A program made the position numbers and the translations under genes. The notes under the pieces are model-generated. The model saw only the letters and a program-made list of their open reading frames with translations, did no database searches and had not been told where the DNA came from. A stretch of DNA of 64,000 nt from Centropus unirufus (Eukaryota; Chordata; Aves; Cuculiformes; Centropidae), in NCBI GenBank assembly GCA_013397695.1, contig VYZI01000018.1, positions 2,178,481 to 2,242,480 on the forward strand, read 5' to 3'. How positions within the stretch are numbered: position 1 is the stretch's first letter; every line of letters begins with the position of its first letter. Of the stretch, positions 1 to 13,387 are shown one piece after another.

Positions 1-3000
1 AATTGTGCAACACTTCTGAATACCTAATAGTAATCTCGGTGAGTTTGTGGTGTACAGTTAGAGTCAAATTTGCTTGTGCCAACTGTCAATATTTGAAGTG
101 GTCATTATTTCATCAAGAGCAAGCTCGGTTTCTGAGCGTTTGACTTGGAGGGAGCCTGTGTCATTTCTGCCTAATGATTCTATTCTACTGTGTTACTCTG
201 GTGTCAAAATGGGTCAATGCATTGTAGTCCATGGTCATCCTTGCTACAAGACTTAGAATTTAGGATGTCAATTTAACTGACAAAGGGAGGGGGACAAAAT
301 CCTGTCATAGGAGCTTTTTTTATTATTCCCATTGAGTTGCCCACCTCATCGGGGGCAGATGTTTGCTGCATGTACACATCTGGCCCAGCCTCTCTTCATG
401 TAACATCATTTATCATGACCTGTCATGTTAGCTAGGCTGCCCACACTCCCTCAACACACCGCAGAAAACTTCTCTCAGCACCTTACATCTTACTTGTAGG
501 CATCCTTCGTTCATTCTAACAACTAAACAGTGCCATTTGGGATCTGTGGCAACATAGTCGGCAGTTACACAGCACACCCAGTCACTGAGCTGTGTGAGTG
601 CATGAAAGCACCAGGATTGCCGCGATGTCATGCATTGCCCCCAAAAATATAAACCATTTTTATGATACTCTTTGTCCATGTGATTTCAAAAATACTTTGT
701 AAATATTTGTCTCTCCATGACCGTGCTAGGTGAAGCCAGTCCATAGAATGCCAAGCTGAGGCAAAGTATGACCTTGCCTACATGTGGCAATCAGAAATAA
801 GACTCAAAGTTTCTTCATTTTAATCCTTTGCATTTGAGTCTGACTTCCAAAAATGCTGATCTCCCTTCCTTGGTAAATATTAAACTTTTTATTTGGCCTA
901 TACTAGTAAAAATGTAGGGAATCTGGAGCAAATGAATGAATCTGAAAACTAAGGAAAATACATTGCTTGGTAGGGGAACATGCTGGGAAGTATTAATTCT
1001 CTGGAATGAGAGTAAAAATTATATTTGTCTCATTGCTGCCATATAGATTCTGTGAAACCTGGTGGTCCAAACACCTATTTCAGCTCCTTGGACAGAACAG
1101 TCCTTCACAGCCTTATGACTACTGAGAACAGAATCATGCAGATGGAGGTGTCCTTCTGCCTGTGAAAAGGGAGGCTACAAGGGCAATTCCTCACAGGTAC
1201 AACCTCAATATCATCAGGCAGCCCATGCTATTGATAATTGGGCCAATCCTCAGAGGATGATATTTTAACTTATTTTTATTGCAAAGTACCTGTCCTAGGC
1301 CACAGGCTTCCAACACTTTTACTTAGCTTATTTTCACTGAGCATGAGGGAAGAAGCTCCTTATTTGTGCACACTTTGATCAATTCATGAGCTGGTAGATA
1401 AGGGAAATGTGAGGTGGTTAGAGTCTCCAAATCCCTTTTACACCATTCTGGTTCTTGATTTTTGTTTGTTTTCTTCTTTCCTCTCTTCTCTGTATTGTCA
1501 GCTTCACCTCCAACTGCCCTTTAAAGCCTGCTTTGTACCTCTTCACCTTATAACAGCACCCTTGCTCCTGCTGCTTTCTGTGCTGCCTGCTCCAAATGAC
1601 TCCATTAGACTGTCCTCAAAAAAAGGCAAGTTATTTTTTTCTTTTTTCTCCATCATATTCCATCTGTCTCCTCAGCCATCTCAACTCACTTATCTTGTCA
1701 AGCTCAAAACGATGGCATCATCATTTGGTATTTGCTTTCTTCTGCCAGTATCAATTCCACTACTCGATACTATAGTCAACCTTTCCCTAGTACATCTGTT
1801 TTTGTCTCTTTCTGTACTCTTATTCTCTCTACTAACTCCCAATCTGGGTCTGCCAAGTGAAGGACTTCAGTGAAACAGTTGCCCCCGTGGAAGAGAGGTT
1901 TTGGTGAGTTACCTAGATAAGGCTTCAAGGACACAAATGTGACTGCCAGATCAGGGACAGCAGAGCAGTGGTCTGAAGGCTTGCTTTTGTCTAATGTGGA
2001 GGCAAGCAACACTGTCATTAGTTTTACAGGTGGAATTGTCTAAGAGGAAGAGATGTAAGAGTCCGATTAGCCTTTACTGCAAAGCTCTTGCCATTACTGC
2101 TCTAGCTGGAAGTCTCTCACAAATTTGAGAAAATGGCAAATACAACCCTCGTGTCAATTTTATACAAATTTCTCCCCTATGTTTAATTCTTACTGACTGG
2201 TACAGAATATACACACTGAAATGAATGCTGCTCAGGATCCGAGTACTAAATTTCCTTATCACAAAACTTGCCTCACAGCTGTATGTTAGCCAAAATCTCC
2301 TCCTTGGTTGCTGGCTCCCATGCAAACAGAAGAGCTGAGCTGCATCCTTCCCCTCCTCACAGGCTCCCCAAACCCACCAGAGTGGTTTGAGGAAATACCA
2401 GAGGGGACATCTCAGCACTATGCTGTGTGCCTCTGTGGAAAAATAACCCATGTCACCAAAAAATGGAAAAAAGTCTTCAGTTATTGCCAAATTCCATTCA
2501 CCTGCTATCTACAAAAATTTACATCATGGCATGACAAAAAAATATTTTTGTGTATGATGAAACAGTGTAGCCATCTGCTCTTGCTGTGTGGCCTGTATCT
2601 CAGACTGCAAGAACACCTGAAAATGTTCTTGGACATCTGGAATGTCACATCTCCACTGCAGATATTTCCATCTGCATAGCAGTGTGGTATTCTGCATCTT
2701 GGGTACCAAAGCATTTGTAGATTCTTAATCTCTTCATAGGTGGCTTTAATAGTGCTGGATGTCATTTGCAACTGCCATTCTTCCTCTCATGACTAGATGG
2801 CGTGAGATGTAGTAATGCTGGTAGTTGACCACTGCAGCAGCTTTCAGAGGACCTAAAACCTTCTGAATTTTTTCTAGCAGAGAAAAGGAAAATATTGTTC
2901 CAAATGCTTCCCTTGAGGGGTTGTAATTGTGCGAGTTACCCAAAAGACTCAGTTTGTGACACCTGTATCTAGCTGAAAAGTCTTTCAAATGCTAAGTCTG

Positions 3001-3637
3001 TATTGACTGTGGCTTTGAAGAGGAACAAGGGCTCTCACTCCTGTCATTCCTTGCCTTTTTTTACGAATCTGACTTCCTTCTGTTGATCTCCATAATGCAA
3101 CAGGTACTTCGGCCTTTGGCAATCACCACATCAGCTTTAAAAATACATACCACTGCCTCTAAACCAGGGAATATTTTCCTTTGAAGTCACTAAAAAGCAC
3201 ACAAGGAAGTAAATACAGATGAGAAAGATAAAACATGGTGGAGTTTTACCGACCTTACCCTTGAGTATCTGTTGCGGATATGTGTGATCATCCATGAAAT
3301 GAAGCCTGCTTGTCCCCACTCCCTGTGGCTGCACTCCACTCCTGGGCTTATCTAAGGCTTCTTGCTGTTAACAAGAGATGGAATTTCTAAGGTAGGCTGT
3401 GAATAAAGACATTGAACTAGCAATATGATTTAAATAATATCGTCAGAATGAGCACTGTCAAGCTTGCACTCAGATACAAACTTTGTTCTGTGGTGCAGGG
3501 CTGGTCGAGTAAAAAACTGTTTATATTTGAGTGTTAGCTTTGTGTTATAATTAATGAGCTGATTCTGGCCTGTGTTTTTCTTTCTTAATGTATTTTATAA
3601 TTTTGATTATAAACATTATATCTTTATCCTGGGGCAG
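1..3637. other. Non-coding stretch, no gene recognised
   Basis: I see no gene here. A strongly pyrimidine-rich tract on the + strand (about 1,440-1,830) produces a 154-codon open frame at 1,409-1,873. Its product is dominated by Leu, Ser and Phe, which is what such composition gives by chance, and it matches no family I know. Other short open frames overlap on both strands with no domain. A CTCF-like motif at 2,790-2,802 is listed separately. Confidence 0.6.
2790..2802 (+). promoter_or_regulatory. CTCF-like motif
   Basis: The sequence TGACTAGATGGCG matches most of the vertebrate CTCF core (CCASYAGRKGGC), with the usual central CTAGATGGCG and a CpG. The first C positions of the core are not matched. 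It lies in AT-rich single-copy DNA. A motif alone does not show binding. Confidence 0.3.
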
Positions 3638-3687
3638 AGAGCAAGTCAGGAGGGAGGTCTTGCATGGCACCTTGCCTCGCTGTCGAG
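3638..3687 (+). other. Exon-like segment (candidate)
   Basis: A 50-nt segment is bounded by a plausible acceptor (ATCCTGGGGCAG before 3,638) and a near-ideal donor (GAG|GTAAGC, GT at 3,688-3,689). Frame 1 (reading from AGA GCA AGT) and frame 2 are open across it. In frame 2 it would read about EQVRREVLHGTLPRCR. The polypyrimidine tract is only moderate and I recognise no protein family. It could be an exon of a non-coding RNA, a cryptic exon or chance. Confidence 0.2.
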
Positions 3688-4862
3688 GTAAGCTCATTGT
3701 TAACCATTTGGAAGTGGTTTTGGACAACTGTGGTTGGCCTCAGCTGTTTCTGCCACAACATAACATGTAGAAGGCTGTCATAGGAATCCCCTGGGATGAA
3801 TGAAGAGAAGGGGGGGCGCCATAGGAAGGAAGTTTGACATTCCAAGCTGAACCAAGGAACAGACAGGTTGCTGCCCCAGCCATTGCGTCAGCAATGACAG
3901 TCACAGCTGAAAATGTGTGCAGAGGTTTTGGTGTCACTGTTGCCAAAGGAGGAAAAGAGGAGGTTGCAGGTTGCTGTGGGGAATGCCAACTTGATTCTCT
4001 ACCCCCTCAAAGGCCTGTGCTGGGAATGGTGCACAATTCTCCTGCAGTTCCATCTGTCCTGCTGCTCAGGACACCAATTACTCCTTCTGCTTAAAAGGAA
4101 TCTCAGAGGAATGCAGGGTAAATCAGCAGAACAGAGGATTGAGTAGCTGAAAAACGGAATATTGAATTTCTATGTTGTGGAGGACGTTCCCATACAAAGC
4201 CTTATTAAAATCATAAAAATCAAACTCCAGACATTAGGAACTCTTAGCCAGCACTTTTAGACACCATGGATGCTTATTATCATGTCCACATTGTAAGGTT
4301 TTAGATAATCTATGATGTAGCGTAGATACAGTCACAGCAGTCACAGAGGCTTTACCTACCTGCATTTATCATTCTGGAAAGATCATGTCTATTAATCACA
4401 GATAAGAGCACAGCCTATTGTGTCCCTGACAATTAAAGCTCCCTGCCAGCATATCAGACGCAAATGCCAAGTTGAACAAAATGTAAGATCCTTTTACAGG
4501 GTTAGGTTTTTTCCAAAAGTCTTGTACATGCTATAGGTACGGTCTTGAATTTTTGTAGTGTTCTGCAAGTGAACCTTAAGCATCTGTTAATACCTGTGCC
4601 TAGGTCAGGGAAGGCAGGGCACAGACCTTTTTTCTAGTCACCACAGAAACACGTTGCAACTTTATATAGCTTGGGAGGCTTACCTTCCCTCTGAGAGCTA
4701 TGCTAGAGAGAACTGACAAAAATATGCATCTTAGTATGCAGGAGCTAACCTGACACCCCAACACTAAGTATATGGGAAATTCCCTGGTTTTGGAAGTGAG
4801 TGGAACAGCCTGGAACTGAGCAAGAAACCTTGTTCTGGGCCCAGAAGACTTTTTAGAATTTG

Positions 4863-4910
4863 TAATAAGCAACACTAATATGGAAGTAATAAGCAACACT
4901 AATATGGAAG
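4863..4910. repeat. Perfect 24-bp tandem duplication
   Basis: The unit TAATAAGCAACACTAATATG plus GAAG occurs twice head to tail (4,863-4,886 and 4,887-4,910) without a mismatch. Perfect identity suggests a recent slippage event. It should be polymorphic or species-specific. Confidence 0.95.
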
Positions 4911-7040
4911 TAAAAAGGGAAAGTGAAACCACAGCAAAAGAGGCCAAGGGAACAAATAAACGGGTAAATAGATCATAGATGTGATAAGGGGTTCTGTAGA
5001 TCATGCTGTGAAGAATTTGAGTGGATTGGGGACAGCAGAGACTCTCGGGCAAGTCTCAATTGGGCTGAGTCTGCCTGTTCTTTCATCCCTGTTTTTAACC
5101 ACAAAAATGAAGCTAAGAAACCTTTCCTGACAAAGCAGTCATTGAAACTTTCCCTTGAAGCTGTCTCATTTTGACAAATAAGCTTGAACAAATTATCTAA
5201 TCAGAAAGTTCCCAGCCATAAGAAACAACCCACCCATTTATGCCTGAGCCAGATCAAACCTTTCAGCATTTGGTAAGGCATTTTACAATTTAAGCTGCAC
5301 TTTGTCGAGCCAAATAATAGTACAAAACAGTATTTTGATATTTTTTTTGTCAGAATAAAGCATGTTGTCTATCTCTTACTTGAAAAATGTTGTCATAGGA
5401 AAGTGTCTGAACTTCTTCACTTGACCTTGCTACCTCCTTGAGAATTAAGCTAATTTAAAAAAATGACACTGGACTCACAAAAAGAACAGTTTTTCTCAAG
5501 TTCATTGTATTTATCCCTTCTGTTGAACTCTTGTAAGCTCTTGAGGGCAGGTGTCTTCATCTGTTAAGAATCTAGTACACAAGACAGTAAAGCATTAATG
5601 CAGGGGCCACAGAAACTGCTCTGGCTTCGTGTGGTTCCCAGTACAAGGGGGTCCAGGTCACAACCACCTCTGCCTGGGCAGCTGGTGTTATGCACTGGGT
5701 GCTGGCAAATGGGAAGCCTGATGAGGCAACTTTGGAATGCTCGGGGCTCCCATGAGAGCTGTGCCCTTAAGTTTCCCTTCTGTAGGAAGATGGTAAAGGA
5801 GAAACTGGAGGAAGAAAACCTGAGCTCTTCTGGTTCTGACCTGCAGGAGGCTCAGACAGCCGGAGCAGGCACTCCCACTGCTGGATGTACATTCCAGACA
5901 CACTCCTGGGTCTCCTCTTTCAGATATGGCCTTAGGGGTCGCTTCAGTGCAGATAATAATTTATGGCAGCAGCACATGGTTACATCTATAAGAATAAAAT
6001 GTTCATAATAATTAATATATGCTTTCAGAGTGTTTCACTGGACATAAACTGCACTTTAATTTGTTTCTTATTTTCCCTGAAGAAGTTATCTGCTATAAGA
6101 AAAATCCGAAGTGGTGTTTTTCAAGCCCTAGCAAGATATACACAGCTGCAAACAAGAAAAAAATTACTCCATTTTTTTTTTCCTCTGAACTGACTTGTAA
6201 TTTATTTCTGCCAATATTCTGAGCTCTGAGTGAACTTGCTGCTGGAAGCCCAGAGACAGAATATATTTTTAGTCTATTTGTTCTTTAGAATTTTACAGGT
6301 TTGACAAAAACAGGATTTGGTCTCAGTTGCTATATATTTCCACTGTATTTTCAAATCAACTGGGCTTTCTGTAGAAAACAACTCTCCTTTTCTTCCTCTC
6401 TATTGTAGCAGGATGTATTTATCTTTTAATTTGGGAAGATTGCCATATGGAGAGAGTGGAAGTTCTAGGAAAAACATTGTAGCATGTGTGATTTGGGGCA
6501 CTGGAGTATAGTCTAGCTCTGGGCCAGGGACCAGAATTCTGGGCTTGGGCTTGCTTATGAGTAAAGGGGCCATTGACATTCTGGGTCTTGACACAAGCTC
6601 TCCTAAAAAGTATTATCCTTGTACATACTGCTTTCCCAGTCAAAAATCCAGATCCTGCGCCTGCTCTTGCTGCAGTGTACCGTTAGAGGGAATCCACTGG
6701 CCAGTGCAGTGGTGGGAAGGAGGAATTTGGCTCTGTGGTCCTAGTTATTTGGGAGGGAGGTAGGTGGTCACAAGAGAGACCCCATGTCAGGCAAGGAAAG
6801 CCCTCACTGAAGCCGGTGCTGCTGAGGAGGGAGCAAGGCATTGTGGCAGGAGGGACAGTTGGGAAGGGTGTGCCATAAAGGGAAGAGCAAGAGGATGATC
6901 TATCAGGAGAACCTGACCTCCTGTGATGTTTTCTGCTAATCATTTGACATAATCCATCTCACCAGAAAAAAACTTAGATCTGCACACTGCTCCTTTGTCA
7001 GGTAGGATGTGAAGAATTCGGGAGAACTGTCTTCTGACCT

Positions 7041-7068
7041 CTTGGCAAGGTAGGCATTCCTTGCCAGG
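7041..7068. repeat. Short inverted repeat
   Basis: TGGCAAGG at 7,043-7,050 is the exact reverse complement of CCTTGCCA at 7,059-7,066, with an 8-nt spacer. Two further pairs (one G-U as RNA) extend the stem to ten. This is short enough to be chance in 64 kb. Confidence 0.6.
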
Positions 7069-9999
7069 AAAGCCTTCTTTGCAGAAAGTATTTCTTGGAA
7101 AATTATTTCTGATGGGGAGAGAAATTCCTGTGGAAAAGACAAATGAAAATTTATTGGAAACTATTGAATGTTGGGTCTCACTTCACAGATGCCACCTAGG
7201 AGACATCAGATGGTAGTGAACTTCAGCCTTTGAGGTGTTGTAGTGGATTAGGTCATTGAGTTGAATGAGCAGAATTTACTCAGGAAAATTGATATGTAGT
7301 TAGCGAACACTGGTGTTGCTAAAAACATAAATTTAATTTACCTATAAGGAACCAACAAATAGTCTGCATCCTGAAATATGAAACTTTTATCCCCCTATGC
7401 CTATGTTTTTGAATAGCAATGCTAGATGGAGGTGAAACTAGCTGTGCTCCAGTATTGACCCAATACAGTCAGCACCCAAAATTAAAACCGTCACACCAAC
7501 AAGGTGCCTTTGTTTGCACTTAGCCCAGAGTGACATCATTGTGGTAAATTACTGGTATGAGCAGAGCTAAGGTGCTTGGTGTGATAGCGACCTTAAAAAG
7601 AGGTGTTTAGGAGGTCTTTTCTGCAGCCATGATGTTGACAATGTTCAGAATCATGAAGTGCCGTGACAACCATGTGCCATGGAAATAGAGGAAAGACACT
7701 CATTCAGAAGTAACTCTATTGCATCTGAGTTGCATCCCCTGCTGCATAATGCAGTCATAGGAATAAGTTGCTGAGTAGCCAGTGATATCAGATACTTTTT
7801 TTTTTTGTTGAGTAAATGGACATCTAGAAACTCTGGGACTCCAGCACACCACTCCCTGTGAATTCTTACTCCTACTGAAAGCTTCTTATCTACATCTTCA
7901 GCCTTTTGTTGTTCTTTGTACAATTCTCCCAGGTTTTACTGGAACAAAAGTGTTGGCTCATACAGTTGGAGTTTCTCACACTTTTCAAGAAGCGGAGGAT
8001 TAGAAAAACCTCAGTCGTCTTTTGGTGTCAGCAAGAGTTTCACTTAAGTTAAAACACCAGTTCCAACTGTAGGAAGGACTTGTTATGGCACTGTTTTTAT
8101 AAAGAACACTTGTAGATGTTATGTAAGCTGGACGGATCTGCAATACCTAAACTTTTCATTGCTTTTCATGACAGAGGAAAGAAGATATTGTAAATATGTA
8201 AAATAAGGCACTAGTACATTAACATAAATAACTAATAAATTGTAAAGCTTTGTAGAAAACTGAATACTGCTAATGGAATAATGCACATTTGTTGATTCTT
8301 GGAGCAGACATTGGCCATAGATCATGCACCAAAGCAAGTGCTAAGAGCATCAGCACATAACAGCATTATTTAAACTTCTTTTATGGACGAGATTAAATGG
8401 TTATCAAAGCAGCCCATACTGAGGCTGCTGATTGGTTCCAACAGCCACCAATTCCCTTTTCTACTTTTTGTTTGCATAGAAGAGACTCTTACAGGAACAG
8501 TGTTTGGGGTTCTCATTAATATTTACATCCTTTAAGCAATACCTTCATGGCAGTGGACCACCAGATTATCAATAATGAAAACTGCTCTTCCCAGTTCCCA
8601 GAACCAGCCCAGAGTTCAAAAGCAAGAGATTCAGTAATCCCCTTCTGCCATCTTGCCTCCCTCAAACTTGCCAGACGGCCTCAAGATAGGATTATTATAT
8701 GGCTTATCAGTCCATTTCTCTGCTGCTTTGACCATCAGAGACATCAATAAAATGTAATGGGCAAAAAAATGTGTTGACTCACAGCCCACAGGAACTGAAC
8801 CAAACCCATCCATTCATTGTAACAGTAATACAGTAACAACATAACTGACAATTACTTTGGGTCACTCCAGGCTGGTATGGATTTGAATGAAGGAGTAAAG
8901 AACATGGGCAGACGCACATGATGATCAAAGTTCTTTCAGAGGCAGTTGATGCCCATATTTTCCCAAACATGGATTTATATTTAAAGACCTTGATTTAGGC
9001 ATTTTCCCCTGTGTGTTCTTGCACACTATGGCTTATGGCTTACATTCATAAAACTAAACTGAAATGGGGGCCAAAAGGTACAGACCTTCCTGGGAGGAAC
9101 ACCAGGAGCCAGAACATAATCCACTCTTCTGAGAAGCAAACCTACTAAATTCTGTATGTGCAGGCAGGGCGTGTGGAAAGTCATGTGCCGTAGTTGTACC
9201 CTGGTATATTCTGCAGCTTTGTAGATTTGGCCCATCCTTTCTCAATGAGGAATGAAAATACTTTACAGCCAAGTTAAAGGGGTGGATTTCAGATTCAAAG
9301 TTGTTGGGTTGTTGATGCTCTTTATGCCAGATAAATAATAGTTTGGTGAAATGGAAATCTCCAGATTCTGGCATTCATTGAATTTGTTTATGGTTCACTT
9401 GGCACAACTTTTTTCCCACAACTTATTTTCCCCTCTGACACTAGATGGATTTTCAAACTGAAAGTGAATTTAGATATTAAAAAATCTGTGGCTGTAAAAA
9501 TGGACAAATTAACAAGAATGAGCTCTTTCACACAGGAGAGAATGAGTCATTAACTGCTCTCTCTTCATTGTAGAAGAGCCTGGTTTTGTCTTGCCCTCAG
9601 AGATCCCACAGATGCTTATAATACAAGCAACGTTTAGAAAAAACTTCATTACACAGAGAAAATTCCAGACTTCAATTTTTCTTCTTCAGAGAATTCAGTA
9701 GTTGCCTTATTCTCCGTGTGTGTGTGTTTATACACAAAATTAGGTTCTAGCAAAGGGAAAGTCCATTTATGCAAAAAGCAATTCATCAACCACTTCTGTG
9801 CTCAGAATTCACTGAGGTAATTTAGATACCTTAATGGCAAGGTACTTTAGGTAAGGTATGCAATAAATGTTTCCCCCAACCCCTCCAAACAGAGTAATGG
9901 AAAATGTGTGCTCTAAATGAAGCTTTTCGGTAAAGCAATTCTTGTTTTAATTATTTATCAGTTAGAAAATATGACATAAGACATAGCAAACTTCTCTGG

Positions 10000-10340
10000 A
10001 ATCACTTTTCATGTTGAGGGAGCGCGCCTACATGAGCCGGAGTTTTATGCTGGTTGGAACCAAAAGGCTAACATAATGCAGTGTGCAGCACTAATCTGTT
10101 TCTTGTAACATTAAACGTGCAGCAAGCAACTTCCACTACAACGAGACCCTTTGGATCTATTATTTGCAATATTTTCACCATGGCCTTGACCTTAGTGATG
10201 TCAGGCATATATTACATCTCCACTATAATTTACTATTGACATCATGGATTAAATTTGTTGTTTCAGCTAATGCAACAGAGCAAGCAAGGTACATTGTGAA
10301 ACAAAGCCAGCTGCTGAAATACGAGGGTTGTCAAGTATAA
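10000..10340. promoter_or_regulatory. Candidate conserved non-coding element
   Basis: This segment is not low-complexity and keeps CpGs (for example GAGCGCGCC and GAGCCGG near 10,020-10,040) in an AT-rich setting. It carries several homeodomain-type TAAT/ATTA words (TATAATTTAC, GGATTAAATT, AGCTAATGC). No open frame crosses it. This texture is typical of vertebrate developmental enhancers, but I cannot align it, so the call is an impression. Confidence 0.25.
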
Positions 10341-12099
10341 ATTTACAAAAGATATTCAGACTGAGCACAGAAGACAAAAATAAATGGACAGAGAAGCTGT
10401 TTTTGACAGACTGCAAAGGGCTAGAGACTTAAACTTGAGCATTGTAAATCCAAATGTCACAAAACACTGCTACAGAATGTGAGACATGTCTATTTCTCAG
10501 GAATATAAATGGTGATATGAAACCAAACTTTCAGGTTGCTGTGCATTTTTTAGAAGTCTATCACTATCTCCTGATAAGAAGTCTAGTGATCTTTTCCTCT
10601 TAGTTGTAAAGGCAGGAAAATTCATCATTTAAATTCAGTGACCAATCTAATAGCTGTATTTGGGGCAGGTAGACTATAAAAATAGCAAAAAGTAAGCTTT
10701 GTGCATTTTTCTGGATTTCTAGAGAAATATATTAAGTTTGCTGATAAGTTTTCTTTGAAATTTGGTGAATTCTATCTAATTCTTTTTTGCATGCTCGTAA
10801 AGATAGTATTTTTCAGTCATGTGTCTGTGGAAGAACAGTGCCATTAAAAAAATAATTATTTCATATATGTTATATTATTCACATAACTCGGGGTGGGTTC
10901 TCTTGGCAAGGATTTGCTGCAGTTTCTAGAATGGCACATTACTGCACCATCTGCACGAAGGACTCAGTAAAACAAGACGCCTATGGAGTGAGGTGGGCAG
11001 CCGTGCTTGTGCCTGTCTGCTGCTGAGGCTGAGGAGCATCCTGCAGTTGTTTCAGCTTCCAAATTCTCAAATCATGAAGCAAGTGACTGAGGCTGGGGAA
11101 ACAAAAAAAGGTACAGCATGCTAGGTCAAAGCCTCCACTTTGGAGATTTTATGCTCCATGTTTGACTCGGTAGCAAGCATGCACTTACTTTTTTTCTTTA
11201 CAGCTTGAGGGAATCAATCCAACTTGAGGAAATTAAACTCTGACTCCGTGACCCAAATGAGTTGTCAGCACAGATTTAAGAGGAACATATTGTAGTCCCA
11301 GGGCCATCAATGAAGTAACTGTGTGTTCGACCAAAATGTAAAGAGAGGGAACCACTTGGGGGATAAATGCAGGGATGGGAATGTTACTATATGATATTTG
11401 GAATACCCCCAAAACAACTGCATTTTGTAGAATCCTTTTCTCCAGTGCAAATCTAGCTGTGACGTGACTGAGGGGATGGCTACCTCTAACAATCAAAGAC
11501 CAGAGGATGTAAAACAACAGTGAACAAGAGCAGGCTTTGTTTTAAAGGTGCTCATCATTTTTTGTCGGGATTTTTTCCTACTCAGAAGTCCTTTCTTTAA
11601 ATAAAAATTGGGGTGGGTGGGTTAAAAGGTGGTTTTGACACATGACTGAAAAAGCAGTGTTGAGACAAATGGTCTTTAGCTTTTCCTATTGTTTCAAAGA
11701 TGCTGTTGGGACATGATCAATGTAGGCCAGACTAGGAGATGTTCCACGCACCACTGACTGCAAACACCTCGCTGGAGCAGCTCGGATACACTGTGCTGCG
11801 GGAGGCAAGAGCAATGGCATACTGTGTGAGCTTAGTATTAATTTTGATTCATTTTGCAGATCAAGCATGAAATGCCTTTCGTCGTGCGCTCTGGCTGTAA
11901 ATGGTTTACATCAGTTCAGAATTTTCCAATCTTAGCATCAATTCCTTGTGACAATTTCTGATAGCTATCTAATTTTGGCAATGCAATATTCATACCTAAG
12001 GCTTCATTCAGCCTATATATTGATTTCCTCTAAGCTCTGCTTTTCTGGGAAAATCTTATACACTGATACACCTGGCCAGCAGATGTGGCTCAGCTATTA
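10341..12099. other. Non-coding stretch, nothing recognised
   Basis: AT-rich single-copy sequence with no gene, RNA gene or mobile element that I recognise. Overlapping short minus-strand frames near 11,233-11,517 show no domain. Confidence 0.6.
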
Positions 12100-12575
12100 T
12101 ATGTGATGCAATTAATCTGGGAGGCTGGCGTCACAGCACTTTCCATGATGCTGTGGCAGCATTATTGTGATTCATTAGTGTCACTTCCTCAGCAAGTTGT
12201 AATTGGGAGTGCTATATTGTTTCTGTAAAAAGCCGTCACTGCAGTGGTAGGAAAAAGAATGGCACGTTTTCTTTTCCGAGGAAAACAAAGGTTACCCTTG
12301 TTTACACATCTAGTGTAAATGTAAAATGGGCAAGCTCAATCCTTAATTTACCTCTTCTACCTCACTGCAAAGCCTAGGTGTTAGAGGACAGCGTTGAGAA
12401 GCGTTCACCAGACAAAAAGTGTTTCCGATTATTAATGGCTGGAGGAGCCCTCTGTGTAATCAAAGGGCACAGCTGCGGTGATATACTGCCAGTGACAAAC
12501 GGAGAGATCTTTCCTTCTCACCGCTACAAGCTTACCAGCTTGCAGCCGGCAACTTCCTGCACTGTATATCTGTAA
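12100..12575. promoter_or_regulatory. Candidate enhancer-like element
   Basis: Several transcription-factor words cluster here: CAATTAATC (homeodomain/OTX type) near 12,110, TGATTCATTAGTG near 12,170, AACAAAGG (SOX type) near 12,285, ATCAAAGGG (TCF/LEF type) at 12,459-12,467, and an adjacent E-box CAGCTG at 12,470-12,475. CpGs are retained from 12,380 to 12,560, unlike the AT-rich flanks. A 65-codon open frame at 12,378-12,575 has no recognisable domain. Regulatory function is inferred from motif content only. Confidence 0.3.
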
Positions 12576-13320
12576 GATAAATAGCATGAGATATGAATAT
12601 ACGCAGTGCTTACAGTCTTGAAAAGTACTGTTATATCCCCCACACGCAATCATTCTAAATATGACTCAAGTGCATTTTTCACAATTTCCGAGCTATTCTT
12701 GCTGTTTGTAAATAGATACAGTTTCTGAGCAGAGATTTAAAGCCCTCTAACGGTGCTGCTTTCTGAGGTCTGGTTTGGAAGTGGGTGCTGTACAGCTGAT
12801 GGTGTCAGCAGAGCAGCTTTCTTGAGATTCATGGCCCTCTTTTGCAGTGACAAGCAGCGCTGAACTTATCTGTGAAAAGGAATCAGCGAAAGAATACCCA
12901 AGAAATCATTTTTATTTCTCCTGCGCACCTATGCCAAAGCAGTTAAGGGAAGAACTCATTCTCTTCAGTGCGCATGTATATAAGAAAAAGCAGTATTAGC
13001 CATTTCTTCTGTAGTTGTTTTGAGGCACATTTTAGTTCTTCCATTTTATAAAGCCGGGTATTCTGTGTAGTACCGTTTCCTTAAGTTAGGGATGTACCTG
13101 AACAGAGACAAAACTTTAAATCAGAAACAACTGCCAGTGAAAAGTAAGGCAAATAGAGAAGCTTGGTAAATGAAAAATTCTGTGCCTTTTTGCCTGGTTT
13201 GACTCGGCTGGTATAAGTGGGACAAAATTTCCACAAATGCGCGACTAAAGTGTCAGTGGGCAAAACCAGCCCTGCTGTTATCTCAGTGGCAGAAGGATGT
13301 CCCACGTACACTCCCAGGCA

Positions 13321-13387
13321 CATGGACATGGACACACACGCACACATAGGCATGCAAGGCACATGAACATGCAGGCACACACACAGG
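13321..13387. repeat. CA-rich cryptic simple repeat
   Basis: Interrupted CA/GCACA/CATG words (GACACACACGCACACATAGG and GGCACACACACAGG, with GCATG and ACATG variants between) form a degenerate microsatellite. Confidence 0.8.

Larger units (their letters stand above)
3688..9999. other. Non-coding stretch with minor repeats
   Basis: No gene is recognised. The stretch includes a 24-bp tandem duplication at 4,863-4,910, a short inverted repeat at 7,041-7,068 and a T-run near 7,795-7,806. A relatively GC-rich pocket at about 5,590-5,960 holds a 136-codon open frame (5,598-6,008, +) with no recognisable domain. I regard that frame as chance. A short GT-rich run lies at about 9,716-9,728. Confidence 0.55.

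Noticed and set aside
356..382. Short inverted repeat CAGATGT/ACATCTG
   Set aside because: A 7-bp stem with a 13-nt loop is expected by chance in a window of this size.
1409..1873. 154-codon + frame with a hydrophobic product
   Set aside because: It follows a pyrimidine-rich tract, so Leu/Ser/Phe richness is compositional. No membrane-protein family is recognised.
5598..6008. 136-codon + frame
   Set aside because: No recognisable domain, no clear splice or promoter context, and overlapping frames on the other strand.
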